Shown here piece after piece: positions 12,070-21,233 of a stretch of 64,000 bases of DNA (the stretch's first letter is position 1; each line of letters begins with the position of its first letter). The notes beneath the pieces are model-generated. The model saw only the letters and a program-made list of their open reading frames with translations, was not told the DNA's origin and did no database searches. A program made the position numbers and the translations under genes. This DNA is from Pantoea latae. Lineage in GTDB: Bacteria; Pseudomonadota; Gammaproteobacteria; Enterobacterales; Enterobacteriaceae. The stretch covers positions 124,001 through 188,000 of the forward strand of contig NZ_MWUE01000007.1 in NCBI RefSeq assembly GCF_002077695.1, given 5' to 3'.

Positions 12070-12154
12070 TAGATAGCTCTCCTTTGAGAAGTCCAATCAT
12101 TCATTTTTGGGTTGAACGCCGGGCTGCAGGGCTTCCGGCCTCGTGGTGCAAGAG

Positions 12155-12181
12155 ATAGGGTCGACCAAAATCCCTTTCAAG
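12155..12181 (-). promoter_or_regulatory. Sigma-32 heat-shock promoter of groESL
   Basis: On the minus strand a -35 CTTGAAA (12175-12181) is followed after 14 bases by -10 CCCTAT (12155-12160), about 85 bases upstream of groS. This matches the sigma-32 consensus (CTTGAAA, about 14 bases, CCCCAT) and the position of the E. coli groE promoter. Confidence 0.8.
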
Positions 12182-12280
12182 GGGCAACAGGACAAATTTT
12201 TTACCTGGCGGCGACAACTGCCTGTTTTTTGCGCAATGGCGCACATTTCGCTGCGCGCTTAAAAAAGTCGCCGCGCGCAT

Positions 12281-12312
12281 AAAAAAAGCGTGACCTCAGG
12301 TCACGCCTTTTT
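12281..12312 (-). terminator. Terminator of fxsA
   Basis: The stem gcgtgacct/aggtcacgc is flanked by an A run on the left and T residues on the right, so it can terminate on the minus strand after fxsA. It also separates fxsA from the groE promoter region. Confidence 0.8.
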
Positions 12313-12323
12313 ACCCCATGCCC

Positions 12324-12782
12324 TTAGCGATCGCGGCGATCGTCATGGCCGATGCGATCGTTGTCCTTGCGCTCATATTCGCCGTCGACGGTAAATCCGC
12401 TGTCGGGACCGGCGCCCGGCCCGCGCCAGACGCGCAGGTGCGGCATCAGCCTCAGCGTCAGCAGCTTTTGCACCGGCGGCAGCAGCAGCAGCAGGCCGAG
12501 CAGATCGGTAAAGAAGCCGGGCAGCAGCAGCAGGAAACCGGCGATGATCAGCGACACGCTTTTAATCATCTCTTCCGCCGGGCTTTCGTTACGCGCCAGC
12601 TTCTCCTGCATCAGCATAAAGTTTTTCATGCCCTGGTTTTTCACCAGCGACACGCCAAGCGCCGAGGTGAAAATCACCAGCAGCATGGTCATCAGCACGC
12701 CCAGCGCGTGAGCCACCTGAATAAACAGGGTGATCTCAATCCAGGCGAGCGCAAAAATTACGATTAACGGTAACCAGCGCAC
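12324..12782 (-). CDS. fxsA: FxsA family inner-membrane protein
   Basis: Membrane protein whose overproduction in E. coli relieves exclusion of phage T7 by the F plasmid; its normal role is unknown. The 152-residue product starts MRWLPLIVIFALAWIEITLF, has about three hydrophobic segments typical of FxsA/YjeG and ends in a hydrophilic charged tail (EYERKDNDRIGHDDRRDR). It is divergent from aspA, as in E. coli. Confidence 0.93.
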   Translation of the reverse strand: MRWLPLIVIFALAWIEITLFIQVAHALGVLMTMLLVIFTSALGVSLVKNQGMKNFMLMQEKLARNESPAEEMIKSVSLIIAGFLLLLPGFFTDLLGLLLLLPPVQKLLTLRLMPHLRVWRGPGAGPDSGFTVDGEYERKDNDRIGHDDRRDR

Positions 12783-13129
12783 CGTATTCTCCTTTTAGTC
12801 GGGCTGCTCTGCGTCAGGCAGAGAGCGATAAATGCCCTGTCAGAGGGCACAGCCATGAGATGGGCTTGCCGCAACGGGAATTCAACCGCTGCTTTCAAAT
12901 ATTTACAGTAGGGTTAAATTTGTGCTCGCTATCACATATCGTAGTTATTACGACGATAATAGCGGCATGAACCGGTCTCCAGACTCGCGCTTTAACCTGA
13001 CGGCAGCATATGATCGTGCGCGCCGGAGCCCGGGCGGATACACTGTCGGCTTCGGCTTTCCACGACAAATCAACACATCACCTGTGATGGATGGCGCCAG
13101 CGCAAGCGGCCAATAACAAGAAGGTTATC
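12783..13129 (+). promoter_or_regulatory. fxsA-aspA intergenic region with a probable CRP site
   Basis: This 347-base gap between divergent genes holds no credible ORF. At 12921-12936 it contains TGTGC-N6-TCACA, close to the CRP consensus TGTGA-N6-TCACA. E. coli aspA is CRP-activated, so the site probably serves aspA, with the promoter between it and 13130. The fxsA promoter should lie in the left part. Confidence 0.55.
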
Positions 13130-14566
13130 ATGGCGAACAACATTCGTATCGAAGAAGACCTGCTAGGCATGCGTGAAGTCCCCGCCGATGCCTACTACGG
13201 CGTTCATACTCTGCGTGCGATTGAAAACTTCCGTATCAGCAACAGTAAAATCAGCGACATTCCCGAATTCGTGCGCGGCATGGTAATGGTGAAAAAGGCC
13301 GCCGCGCTCGCCAACAAAGAGCTGCAGACCATTCCGCGCAACATCGCCAACACCATTATTCAGGCCTGCGACGAGGTGCTGAATAACGGCAAGTGCATGG
13401 ATCAGTTCCCGGTTGACGTCTATCAGGGCGGCGCGGGCACCTCGGTTAATATGAACACCAACGAAGTGCTGGCCAATATCGGGCTGGAGCTGATGGGCCA
13501 CCAGAAAGGGGACTATCAGTTTCTCAATCCCAACGATCACGTCAATAAGTGCCAGTCCACCAACGACGCCTACCCTACCGGCTTCCGCATCGCGGTCTAC
13601 AGCTCGATCCTCAAGCTGCTGGAGGGCATCAGCGCGCTGGGCGAAGGCTTCGAGCGCAAGGCGGCGGAGTTTGAAACCATCCTGAAAATGGGCCGCACCC
13701 AGCTGCAGGACGCGGTGCCGATGACGCTGGGCCAGGAGTTCCACGCCTTCCACGTTCTGCTCAACGAAGAGACGCGCAGCATCCTGCGCACCGCCGAACT
13801 GCTGCTGGAGGTCAACCTCGGCGCCACGGCGATCGGCACGCGCCTCAACACGCCGGACGGCTATCAGCAGCTGGCGGTGCAGCGCCTCGCCGAAGTGAGC
13901 AACCTGCCGGTGGTGCCGGCGGAAGATCTGATCGAAGCGACCTCCGACTGCGGCGCCTACGTCATGGTGCACTCCTCGCTGAAGCGTCTGGCGGTGAAGC
14001 TGTCGAAAATCTGCAACGACCTGCGCCTGCTCTCGTCCGGCCCGCGCGCCGGCCTCAACGAGATCAACCTGCCTGAGCTGCAGGCCGGCTCGTCTATTAT
14101 GCCCGCCAAGGTTAACCCGGTGGTGCCGGAGGTGGTGAATCAGGTCTGCTTCAAGGTGATCGGCAACGACACCACCCTGACGATGGCGGCGGAAGCGGGC
14201 CAGCTGCAGCTCAACGTGATGGAGCCGGTGATCGGCCAGGCGCTGTTCGAATCGATCAGCATCCTGACCAACGCCTGCTATAACCTGCTGGAGAAATGCG
14301 TCAACGGCATTACCGCCAACAAAGCGGTGTGCGAGGCCTATGTCTTCAACTCTATCGGCATCGTCACCTACCTCAACCCCTATATCGGCCACCACAACGG
14401 CGATATCGTCGGCAAAATCTGCGCGGAAACCGGCAAAAGCGTGCGCGAGGTGGTGCTGGAGCGCGGTCTGCTGACCGAAAGCGAGCTGGACGATATCTTC
14501 TCGGTGCAGAACCTGATGTACCCCGTCTACAAGGCCAAACGCTACACTGACGACAACGAACAGTAA
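13130..14566 (+). CDS. aspA: Aspartate ammonia-lyase
   Basis: Reversible deamination of aspartate to fumarate and ammonia, feeding fumarate respiration. The 478-residue product equals E. coli aspartase and has the fumarase/aspartase signature [11 protein letters not shown] (catalytic SS loop) and the substrate segment [14 protein letters not shown]. The start at 13130 follows an aagaagg ribosome-binding site. It forms a functional pair with dcuA downstream, which exchanges aspartate, fumarate and succinate. Confidence 0.98.
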   Translation: MANNIRIEEDLLGMREVPADAYYGVHTLRAIENFRISNSKISDIPEFVRGMVMVKKAAALANKELQTIPRNIANTIIQACDEVLNNGKCMDQFPVDVYQGGAGTSVNMNTNEVLANIGLELMGHQKGDYQFLNPNDHVNKCQSTNDAYPTGFRIAVYSSILKLLEGISALGEGFERKAAEFETILKMGRTQLQDAVPMTLGQEFHAFHVLLNEETRSILRTAELLLEVNLGATAIGTRLNTPDGYQQLAVQRLAEVSNLPVVPAEDLIEATSDCGAYVMVHSSLKRLAVKLSKICNDLRLLSSGPRAGLNEINLPELQAGSSIMPAKVNPVVPEVVNQVCFKVIGNDTTLTMAAEAGQLQLNVMEPVIGQALFESISILTNACYNLLEKCVNGITANKAVCEAYVFNSIGIVTYLNPYIGHHNGDIVGKICAETGKSVREVVLERGLLTESELDDIFSVQNLMYPVYKAKRYTDDNEQ

Positions 14567-14588
14567 GTCGATCGGCTAAGATGAGAGA

Positions 14589-14625
14589 AAAGGCGCGCCG
14601 CGATCAACACGGCGCGCCTTTTTAT
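14589..14625 (+). terminator. Terminator between aspA and dcuA
   Basis: The 11-base stem aaggcgcgccg/cggcgcgcctt is followed by ttttattt. dcuA may therefore depend on its own promoter or on readthrough. Confidence 0.85.
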
Positions 14626-14669
14626 TTGGTACATAGCCTGCTGTTTTTACCACTTGCATGAGGTGACGA

Positions 14670-15971
14670 ATGATCGTCGTTGAATTAGCGATCGTCCTGC
14701 TGGCGATCTGGTTGGGCGCGCGGCTGGGCGGCATCGGCATCGGGTTTGCCGGCGGGTTGGGCGTGCTGGCGCTGACGCTGGTCTGCGGGCTGAAGCCGGG
14801 CGCCATACCCTTCGATGTGATTGAAATCATTATGGCGGTGATTGCCGCCATCGCCGCGATGCAGGTAGCGGGCGGCATGGATTACCTGGTCAGCCTGGCG
14901 GAACGGCTGCTGCGTCGCCATCCGCGCTACGTCACGCTGCTGGCGCCGCTGGTGACCTACACCATGACGCTGCTGGCGGGCACCGGCCATACCGCCTTCT
15001 CGACGCTGCCGGTGATTGCCGAAGTGGCGAAAGAGCAAGGGGTGCGCCCGTCGCGTCCGCTCTCTATCGCCGTGGTCGCCTCGCAGATCGCCATCACCGC
15101 CTCGCCGCTCTCGGCGGCGGTGGTCTTCTTCGCCTCGCTGCTGGAGCCGCGCGGCGTCAGCTATATCGCGCTGCTGGCGGTCGCTATTCCCTCGACGATG
15201 ATCGGCCTGTTTCTCGCGGCGCTGGTGACCAACTTCCTCGGCAAAGAGCTGCATGAAGATGAGGTCTACCAGGCGCGCCTCGCCAAAGGCGAAGTGAAGC
15301 TGCGCGGGGCGAGCCGCTACCAGGAGAAGCCTGGCGCGAAGCGGTCGGTGCTGCTGTTTCTGGCGGGCATCGCCGCCGTGGTGCTCTACGCCACCGCCAT
15401 CAGCGACGGCGTCGGCCTGATCGCCGATCCGCCGCTGCCGCGCAACGAGGCGATCGTGGTGTTTATGCTGACGATTGCGACGCTGATCGCGCTGTTTTGC
15501 AAGATCGATACCGGCGCCATTCTTAGCGCCAGCACCTTTAAGTCAGGGATGAGCGCCTGCGTCTGCGTAATGGGCGTCGCCTGGCTCGGCGACACCTTCG
15601 TCAAAGCGCATATCGGCGAGATCCAGCAGCTGGCGGGCGGCCTGCTGCAACAGGCGCCCTGGCTGCTGGCGGTGGCGCTGTTTTTCGCCTCAATGCTGCT
15701 CTACTCGCAGGCGGCGACCGCCAAAGCGCTGATGCCCGCCGCGCTGCTGCTGGGCGTCTCGCCGCACACCGCCGTCGCCTCGTTCGCCGCCGTCTCTGCG
15801 CTGTTTGTGCTGCCGACCTATCCAACGCTGCTCGCCGCCGTGGAGATGGACGACACCGGTTCGACGCGCATCGGCAACTATGTCTTTAACCACGCCTTTA
15901 TCGTGCCGGGCGTGCTGGCGATTGTGCTGTCGGTGCTGTTTGGCTTTTTAATCGGCGGCGTGGTGCTGTAG
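14670..15971 (+). CDS. dcuA: Anaerobic C4-dicarboxylate antiporter DcuA
   Basis: Inner-membrane exchanger for aspartate, fumarate, malate and succinate. The 433-residue product equals E. coli DcuA, begins [20 protein letters not shown] and has about ten hydrophobic segments with the family stretches [20 protein letters not shown] and [18 protein letters not shown]. It follows aspA in the conserved aspA-dcuA pair. Confidence 0.96.
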   Translation: MIVVELAIVLLAIWLGARLGGIGIGFAGGLGVLALTLVCGLKPGAIPFDVIEIIMAVIAAIAAMQVAGGMDYLVSLAERLLRRHPRYVTLLAPLVTYTMTLLAGTGHTAFSTLPVIAEVAKEQGVRPSRPLSIAVVASQIAITASPLSAAVVFFASLLEPRGVSYIALLAVAIPSTMIGLFLAALVTNFLGKELHEDEVYQARLAKGEVKLRGASRYQEKPGAKRSVLLFLAGIAAVVLYATAISDGVGLIADPPLPRNEAIVVFMLTIATLIALFCKIDTGAILSASTFKSGMSACVCVMGVAWLGDTFVKAHIGEIQQLAGGLLQQAPWLLAVALFFASMLLYSQAATAKALMPAALLLGVSPHTAVASFAAVSALFVLPTYPTLLAAVEMDDTGSTRIGNYVFNHAFIVPGVLAIVLSVLFGFLIGGVVL

Positions 15972-16047
15972 CCTCGTTACAACCTGTAAAGCCTGCCGCG
16001 CGGCGAGCGTGCTATCATCGCCCCTTTCCCGCAACAGGAGCGACGCG

Positions 16048-16362
16048 ATGAACGCCGTGATCATTCTTTGTACCGCGCCCGATGACGCCTGCGCGCGCCG
16101 GCTCGCCGCGCTGGCGCTGGAAGCGAAACTCGCCGCCTGCGTGACGCTGCTGCCCGGCGCCACCTCGCTTTATGTCTGGCAGGGCCAGCTTGAGCAGGCC
16201 AGCGAAGTCCAGCTGCTGTTAAAAAGCAGCGCCGCGCACCAGCAGGCGCTGATGGCGCTGCTGAAGCGCGAACATCCCTACGACGTGCCTGAACTGCTGG
16301 CGCTTCCGGTTCAACATGGAGACAGTGAATACTTGTCATGGCTGCACGCATCTCTTGCCTGA
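16048..16362 (+). CDS. cutA: Divalent-cation tolerance protein CutA
   Basis: Small trimeric PII-like protein linked in E. coli to copper tolerance; its molecular role is unsettled. The 104-residue product carries [32 protein letters not shown] and the C-terminal [11 protein letters not shown] typical of CutA. The start at 16048 follows caggag; the longer frame from 16009 has no supporting site. The last 25 bases overlap the start of dsbD, suggesting coupled translation. Confidence 0.94.
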   Translation: MNAVIILCTAPDDACARRLAALALEAKLAACVTLLPGATSLYVWQGQLEQASEVQLLLKSSAAHQQALMALLKREHPYDVPELLALPVQHGDSEYLSWLHASLA

Positions 16363-18029
16363 TCGCCTCTCTGCTGGCGCTGTTTATCACGCTGCCGGCG
16401 CAGGCCTCGATTTTCTCCCCCAACGCTAACAGTCGGTTCGTGCCTGTGGATCAGGCGTTTGCCTTTGATTTCAGTCAGCAAGGCAGTCAGCTCAGGCTCA
16501 ACTGGAAGGTAAAACAGGGCTACTATCTCTACCGACAGCAGATTCATATCACCGCGCAGCAGGCGCAGATAGCGCCGGTAGCGCTGCCGCCAGGCGAGCC
16601 GCATGAAGATGAGTTCTACGGTAAAAGCGAAATCTACCCGCAGGATCTCAGCGTGCCGGTTCAGCTGCAGCAGGCGGCGGCAGGCGCCACCCTTAGCGTG
16701 ACCTACCAGGGCTGCGCGGCGGCGGGCTTCTGCTATCCGCCCGAGACGCGCGCCATTCCGCTCAGCGCGGTGGAGGCCAGCGCGACGCCGAGCGCGCCCA
16801 GCGCCCAGCCCGCGCCGCTGCCCTTCTCGCCGCTCTGGGCGCTGCTGATCGGCATCGGCGTCGCTTTTACCCCCTGCGTGCTGCCGATGTATCCGCTGAT
16901 CGCCGGCATTATCCTCGGCGGCCAGCGCAGCGGCTCGCTGCTGCGGCTGTTTAGCCTGGCGCTGATCTACGTGCTGGGCATGGCGCTGACCTATACGCTG
17001 CTGGGCGTGGTGGTGGCGGCGGCGGGCCTGCGTTTTCAGGCGGCGCTGCAGCATCCGTACGTGCTGATCGGCCTGTCGCTGATTTTCACCCTGCTGGCGC
17101 TGTCGATGTTCGGCCTGTTCCAGCTGCAGCTGCCCGCCAGCGTGCAGACGCGTCTGACGCTGTGGAGCAACCGCCAGCAGGGCGGCTCGCTGCCCGGCGT
17201 CTTTTTTATGGGCGCGCTGGCGGGGCTGATCTGCTCGCCCTGCACCACCGCGCCGCTCAGCGCCATCCTGCTCTACATCGCCCAGAGCGGCAATCTGTGG
17301 GCGGGCGCGGGCACGCTGTGGCTCTATGCAATGGGCATGGGTCTGCCGCTGATAGTGGTCACGATGTTTGGCAATCGCCTGCTGCCGAAAAGCGGCCCCT
17401 GGATGGAAACGGTCAAGCAGGGCTTCGGCTTCGTAATCCTCGCGCTGCCGGTCTTTTTGCTGGATCGCGTGCTGGGTGAGCCCTGGGGCGTGCGACTCTG
17501 GAGCGCGCTGGGCGTCGCCTGCTTCGCCTGGGCATTTTGCAGCAGCCTGCGCGGCCACGGCGGCAGATGGCGCATCGTGCAAATTGCGATGCTGGGCGCA
17601 GCGCTGATCAGCGCGCGTCCTTTGCAGGAGTGGGTCTGGGGCGCGCCCACCGCCGCGCAGACGGCCACGCCGCTGCCCTTTCAGCGCATCGCCTCCCCGG
17701 CGCAGCTGGATCAGGCGCTGCAGCAGGCCGACGGTCGCGTCACCATGGTGGATCTCTACGCCGACTGGTGCGTGGCGTGCAAAGAGTTTGAAAAGTACAC
17801 CTTCAGCGATCCCGCCGTGCGCGAAGCGCTGGGCCATCTGCAGCTGCTGCAGGCGAACGTGACCGCAAACAACGCCGCCGATAACGCGCTGTTACAGCGT
17901 CTTCAGGTGCTTGGCCTGCCGACCATCCTGTTTTTTGACGCGCAGGGCCATGAAATTCCCGCCTCGCGCGTGACGGGCTTTCTCGACGCTGAAGATTTCC
18001 GCGCGCATTTGCACAATCGGGCGCGCTAA
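16338..18029 (+). CDS. dsbD: Thiol:disulfide interchange protein DsbD
   Basis: Carries electrons from cytoplasmic thioredoxin across the inner membrane to DsbC, DsbG and CcmG. The 563-residue product has a signal peptide, an N-terminal periplasmic domain with Cys126 and Cys132 ([11 protein letters not shown]), eight membrane segments containing the conserved cysteines TPCVLP and SPCTTAP, and a C-terminal thioredoxin domain with [13 protein letters not shown]. Its first codons overlap cutA. The order cutA-dsbD-yjdC is that of E. coli. Confidence 0.97.
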   Translation: MAARISCLIASLLALFITLPAQASIFSPNANSRFVPVDQAFAFDFSQQGSQLRLNWKVKQGYYLYRQQIHITAQQAQIAPVALPPGEPHEDEFYGKSEIYPQDLSVPVQLQQAAAGATLSVTYQGCAAAGFCYPPETRAIPLSAVEASATPSAPSAQPAPLPFSPLWALLIGIGVAFTPCVLPMYPLIAGIILGGQRSGSLLRLFSLALIYVLGMALTYTLLGVVVAAAGLRFQAALQHPYVLIGLSLIFTLLALSMFGLFQLQLPASVQTRLTLWSNRQQGGSLPGVFFMGALAGLICSPCTTAPLSAILLYIAQSGNLWAGAGTLWLYAMGMGLPLIVVTMFGNRLLPKSGPWMETVKQGFGFVILALPVFLLDRVLGEPWGVRLWSALGVACFAWAFCSSLRGHGGRWRIVQIAMLGAALISARPLQEWVWGAPTAAQTATPLPFQRIASPAQLDQALQQADGRVTMVDLYADWCVACKEFEKYTFSDPAVREALGHLQLLQANVTANNAADNALLQRLQVLGLPTILFFDAQGHEIPASRVTGFLDAEDFRAHLHNRAR

Positions 18030-18083
18030 ACGACACTGGTGTAACCCCGCCGCAGGCGGAGGCGTACAGAGAGGAGACGTCAT

Positions 18084-18662
18084 TTGCAGCGTGAACAGAT
18101 ACTCGAGCATGCGCTGAATGTGCTCGAAAAAAATGGACTGGCGGCGACGACGTCATTACCGCAGCTGGCCGGTCAAGGCGAACTGGCGCTGGCGCAGCTG
18201 GAGGGGCACTGGCCCGACCGCGACGCCCTGCTCTACGATGCGCTGCGCTATCACGGCCAGCAGATCGACAGCTGGCGACGCCAGGTATTGCTCAACGACC
18301 AGCTCGACGGCGAGCAGAAGCTGCTGGCGCGCTATCAGGTGCTGAGCGAGCAGGTGCAGAAAGGCCGCTATCCCGGCTGCTTGTTTATTGCCGCCTGCAG
18401 CTTCTATCCGCAGCCGGATCAGCCGGTGCATCAGATTGCCGAGCAGCAGAAACAGGCCTCCTGGCACTTTACCCACCGCATTCTGGTAGAGCTGGGGCTG
18501 GATAACCCAACGATGGTGGCGGACCAGCTGGAGCTGATCCTTGAAGGCTGCCTCAGCAAACTGCTGGTGAAGCGTAACGCGCAGGACGTGGCGACCGCCA
18601 GACGCCTGGCGGAAGATGTGCTGCGCATCGCGCTGTGCCGCGCTAACGGCGCGCTGGCTTAG
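18084..18662 (+). CDS. yjdC: TetR-type transcriptional regulator YjdC
   Basis: DNA-binding protein of the TetR/AcrR fold with no established target. The 192-residue product aligns along its length with E. coli YjdC, including DALLYDALRYHGQQID, EQKLLARYQVLSEQV and RYPGCLFIAACSFYPQP. The N-terminal helix-turn-helix is weakly conserved, as in the family. It lies 54 bases after dsbD and about 107 bases before tRNA-Phe, the E. coli position. Confidence 0.9.
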   Translation: MQREQILEHALNVLEKNGLAATTSLPQLAGQGELALAQLEGHWPDRDALLYDALRYHGQQIDSWRRQVLLNDQLDGEQKLLARYQVLSEQVQKGRYPGCLFIAACSFYPQPDQPVHQIAEQQKQASWHFTHRILVELGLDNPTMVADQLELILEGCLSKLLVKRNAQDVATARRLAEDVLRIALCRANGALA

Positions 18663-18730
18663 CCTTTTGCCGCTTCTGCCTGAAAAGCAGGCAATCAGTC
18701 ACGTTTTCCCACTTTTTTACCGGAAAGGCG

Positions 18731-18759
18731 TTGACGCGAAGCGGCCATTACGGTTTAAT
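18731..18759 (+). promoter_or_regulatory. Sigma-70 promoter of tRNA-Phe
   Basis: A -35 TTGACG (18731-18736) and -10 TTTAAT (18754-18759) are separated by 17 bases and followed by a GC-rich discriminator gcgcccc, typical of stringently controlled tRNA promoters, about ten bases before the tRNA gene. Confidence 0.75.
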
Positions 18760-18769
18760 GCGCCCCGTT

Positions 18770-18845
18770 GCCCGAATAGCTCAGTCGGTAGAGCAGGGGA
18801 TTGAAAATCCCCGTGTCCCTGGTTCGATTCCGGGTTCGGGCACCA
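18770..18845 (+). tRNA. pheU: tRNA-Phe (GAA)
   Basis: The 76-base cloverleaf has acceptor arms GCCCGAA/TTCGGGC, D arm GCTCAGTCGGTAGAGC, anticodon loop TTGAAAA with anticodon GAA, T arm GGTTCGATTCC and an encoded CCA end. In E. coli pheU follows yjdC in the same way. The 3' end and terminator are partly duplicated just downstream, a common scar of integration at tRNA genes. Confidence 0.98.
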
Positions 18846-18855
18846 CAAATTAAAG

Positions 18856-18886
18856 AACCCAGCCTATGGCTGGGTTTTTGCTTTTG
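18856..18886 (+). terminator. Terminator of tRNA-Phe
   Basis: The hairpin aacccagcc/ggctgggtt with loop tat is followed by tttgctttt. Confidence 0.9.
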
Positions 18887-18960
18887 TGCAGAACCCATCA
18901 TCGAACCGGTTCAATCTCTTCGCCGCGTCCTGCGGGTTTACCATGCAGGCGCAACAAAGC

Positions 18961-18981
18961 AAAAATGCTCCCGGCATTTTT
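18961..18981. repeat. Small hairpin upstream of the tRNA-end copy
   Basis: The perfect 8-base inverted repeat aaaaatgc/gcattttt with a five-base loop ends in T residues. It resembles a weak terminator, or a remnant of the mobile-element traffic in this interval. Confidence 0.4.
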
Positions 18982-18982
18982 A

Positions 18983-19024
18983 TCCGGGTTCAGGCGCCAC
19001 AAATTAAACAACCCAGCCTGTGGC
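18983..19024 (+). repeat. Partial duplicate of the tRNA-Phe 3' end and terminator arm
   Basis: Forty-two bases here match 18829-18870 (end of the T arm, CCA end, spacer and first half of the terminator) at 38 positions. The rest of the terminator, tgggttgttgctttt, resumes at 19387 after the inserted element. Duplicated tRNA 3' ends usually mark past site-specific integration; no integrase gene is present nearby in the window. Confidence 0.75.
19016..19024. repeat. Left copy of the element's flanking direct repeat
   Basis: GCCTGTGGC directly precedes the element and matches GCCTATGGC at 19378-19386 in eight of nine bases, as expected for a diverged target-site duplication. The duplicated bases are the loop and inner arms of a terminator. 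Confidence 0.6.
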
Positions 19025-19377
19025 TTAATGCTTATCAGTTAAGATTGTATTCAGATAAGGCCGCCTTTTTCTCAAAATGGCGGCCTTTTTTATACGCGTG
19101 TAAGCCTGCTGGTGCGGGCCACCGCGCACACGGAAGCTGGCCAGCAGGCTGGGGCCGCTCAGGGGCGGGCATTTCGCAGCGCTGAACAGAGTGAGGCTGC
19201 CAGGAGAGCCCGCAGGGAAGCGGGCGAAAGGTGGGGCTGGAACAGGGATGTTCCATCCCCGCCGGTCCGTCAGGCAGGCGAATGGCGTGAAGGTACCGCG
19301 TCAGCGGCGCGAGGACCGCCAGCCCCTGAGCGGCCCCAGACTGCGTTATCATCCCACGCTTAACTGACAAGCATTAA
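19025..19377. mobile_element. 353 bp non-coding element with IS4-like terminal inverted repeats
   Basis: The ends are TTAATGCTTATCAGTTAAG (19025-19043) and its inverted copy (19359-19377) with one mismatch. From memory they resemble IS4-group termini (TAATGCCGATCAGTTAAG). No transposase or credible ORF lies inside. The interior contains a terminator-like hairpin at 19058-19092, a 10 bp inverted repeat (19103-19112/19141-19150), a perfect 18 bp inverted repeat (19149-19166/19322-19339) and hairpins at 19208-19225 and 19233-19260. It interrupts the duplicated tRNA terminator. It may be a non-autonomous transposable element (MITE) or encode a structured RNA. Confidence 0.7.
19058..19092 (+). terminator. 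Terminator-like hairpin inside the element
   Basis: The perfect stem aaggccgcc/ggcggcctt is followed by a T run. It would stop transcription entering the element from the tRNA side. Confidence 0.6.
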
Positions 19378-19386
19378 GCCTATGGC
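19378..19386. repeat. Right copy of the element's flanking direct repeat
   Basis: GCCTATGGC directly follows the right inverted repeat and continues into tgggttgttgctttt, which restores the second half of the interrupted terminator. Confidence 0.6.
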
Positions 19387-19414
19387 TGGGTTGTTGCTTT
19401 TTGCCCGTGATGAC

Positions 19415-20566
19415 TTACTCACAACGCATCCAGTCGCAGAGATTGCCCAGCATCTGCATGCAGCGCTCCAGCTGGTCGACGGCGACGAACTCATCCGCCT
19501 TGTGTCCCTGCGCCATACTGCCCGGCCCGCACACCAGCGTCGCCATGCCGATCTCGTCGAACAGGCCGCCTTCGGTGCCAAAGGCGACGGTGGCAAAGCG
19601 GTCGCTGCCGCTCCACTGCGCCAGCCAGCGGGCAAAGTCGCCCTGCGGATCGGTCAGCAGGCCGGGATAGGCGCCCAGCGGCTGAAACGTCACGTCGCTC
19701 TCTGGCGCCTGCGCCTGCATGGCGGGCAATAGCTGGTCGCGCGCGAAGGCGGCGATGCTTTCCAGCACCGCCCCGGCATCGGCGTCTGGCAGCGTGCGCA
19801 GCTCAAAATCGAACTGACAATCCTGCGGCACGATATTCAGCGCCGCGCCGCCCTGAATAGTACCGACCTGCAGGGTGCTGAACGGCGGATCGAAGCGCGT
19901 ATCCCGCGTCTGCCGCAGCGAGGCGCCGACGCGGCTGATATGGCCGATCAGCGCCGCTGCCTGTTCGATGGCGTTGACGCCGTCCGGCGCGTAGGCGGAG
20001 TGGCAGGCGCGGCCGCGCACCTGACAGCGCATCGCCACTTTGCCCTTATGGCCGTAAACCGGCGCCATCTCGGTGGGTTCGCCGATAATGCAGAGCGCCG
20101 GCTTCTGCGGCGACGCCTGAAGATGCGCCACCAGCGAGCGCACGCCCAGGCAGCCGACCTCTTCGTCGTAGGAGAACGCCAGATGCAGCGGCAGGCGCAG
20201 CGGCTCGGCCAGGAAGCGATCCAGCGACGCCAGCACGCAGGCGATAAAACCTTTCATATCGGCGCTGCCGCGGCCGTAGCAGCGCCCGTCGCGCTCGGTC
20301 AGGGCAAAAGGCGGCACCGTCCAGCGCTGCCCGTCGACCGGCACCACGTCGGTGTGGCCCGACAGCAGCACGCCGCCGTCGCCCGCAGGCCCCAGTCGCG
20401 CATAGAGGTTGGCTTTCGTGCCGCCTTCGTCATACAACAGCTCAGCCGCCACGCCGCGCTGCGCCAGAAAGTCGCGAATAAAGCCGATCAGCGCCAGATT
20501 CGACTCGCGGCTGGTGGTGTCGAAGGCGAGCAGCGCCGCCAGCGTCTCGCGCAGCGCGCTATTCAT
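19415..20566 (-). CDS. M20-family N-acyl amino-acid deacetylase (ArgE-like)
   Basis: Zinc-dependent amidohydrolase related to acetylornithine deacetylase. The 383-residue product has the expected metal and catalytic residues: His71 and Asp73 (SGHTDVVP), Asp103 (GRGSADMKGF), Glu135-Glu136 (YDEEVG) and Glu163 (IGEPTEM), plus a dimerisation domain in the middle. It overlaps the DUF1028 gene by 8 bases and is the last gene of a four-gene leftward operon with oxygenase and Rid genes. This context points to release of an acyl group from a catabolic intermediate rather than arginine synthesis; the substrate is unknown. Confidence 0.85.
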   Translation of the reverse strand: MNSALRETLAALLAFDTTSRESNLALIGFIRDFLAQRGVAAELLYDEGGTKANLYARLGPAGDGGVLLSGHTDVVPVDGQRWTVPPFALTERDGRCYGRGSADMKGFIACVLASLDRFLAEPLRLPLHLAFSYDEEVGCLGVRSLVAHLQASPQKPALCIIGEPTEMAPVYGHKGKVAMRCQVRGRACHSAYAPDGVNAIEQAAALIGHISRVGASLRQTRDTRFDPPFSTLQVGTIQGGAALNIVPQDCQFDFELRTLPDADAGAVLESIAAFARDQLLPAMQAQAPESDVTFQPLGAYPGLLTDPQGDFARWLAQWSGSDRFATVAFGTEGGLFDEIGMATLVCGPGSMAQGHKADEFVAVDQLERCMQMLGNLCDWMRCE

Positions 20567-21233
20567 CGCCCGGCACGCCGTAGCTCGGCGCGTCGCGCGG
20601 GTCGAGCGCGCGCGTCACGTAGGCCTCCATCTGCGGTTCATAGGCGAGCCACAGGCGCGACAGCGCGTCGACCGGATCGGCGTCGACCCAGTCGACGCGC
20701 AGATCTACCAGCGGCCAGGTATAATCATCCACCACCTTTACGGCGGCGGAGTGCACCGGCCCCGCTTCGCCGCCGCGCGCGATGCCCGCCTGCAGCGCCG
20801 CGATCAGTCGGCTGGTCAGCTCGCCGGACGAGGCGTCAAACGCCGACACCATCGCCTCGATCACCGCTTTATCCGCCAGCATATTGCCCGCCGCCACGCA
20901 GTTCTCACCCTGCGCCACATGCCAGACGCCCAGGGTGTTGCTGCCGCTGAAGTGCGCCATCTCGCCGGCGGAGTCAATCACCGTCACCTGGCGGTAGTCG
21001 CTGAAGCGATCCTCCGCCAGCGCCAGCTTCAGCGCCTGCTGCGCCGAGGCGCCCGCTTCCAGCTGCGCCAGGATCTGCTGGCCCAGCGCGGGCAGCGTAA
21101 TGTTCTGGCTGGACACCGCGCCCGTTCCCGCCTGCAGCCAGGGGCAGCGCGCCCCGACGGCGATGCTGGAGGAACTGATAGCGATGCCGAGCTGGCCGCT
21201 CTCCGGGCAGCGCGCGCTAATCGACAGCGTCAT
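20559..21233 (-). CDS. DUF1028 family protein
   Basis: Member of an uncharacterised family with an Ntn-hydrolase-like fold, 224 residues. The N-terminal pattern SARCPESGQLGIAISSSSIAVG, followed by GAVSSQNITLPALGQ, is typical. Genes of this family are often found beside Rid proteins and M20 deacetylases, as here. Its start overlaps the Rid gene stop by four bases (ATGA) and its end overlaps the deacetylase gene, so the three are translated as a unit. Hydrolysis of an amide intermediate is plausible but not shown. Confidence 0.85.
   Translation of the reverse strand: MTLSISARCPESGQLGIAISSSSIAVGARCPWLQAGTGAVSSQNITLPALGQQILAQLEAGASAQQALKLALAEDRFSDYRQVTVIDSAGEMAHFSGSNTLGVWHVAQGENCVAAGNMLADKAVIEAMVSAFDASSGELTSRLIAALQAGIARGGEAGPVHSAAVKVVDDYTWPLVDLRVDWVDADPVDALSRLWLAYEPQMEAYVTRALDPRDAPSYGVPGDE

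Noticed and set aside
13163..14395. 410-residue open frame on the minus strand
   Set aside because: It is antisense to aspA, whose identity and codon pattern are clear.
16311..17837. 508-residue open frame on the minus strand
   Set aside because: It is antisense to dsbD, rich in Arg, Gln and His with no family features. High GC at third codon positions produces such long open antisense frames.
19035..19370. Open frames on both strands inside the 353 bp element
   Set aside because: They cover the palindromic interior, have biased composition and no start signal, and do not resemble a transposase.
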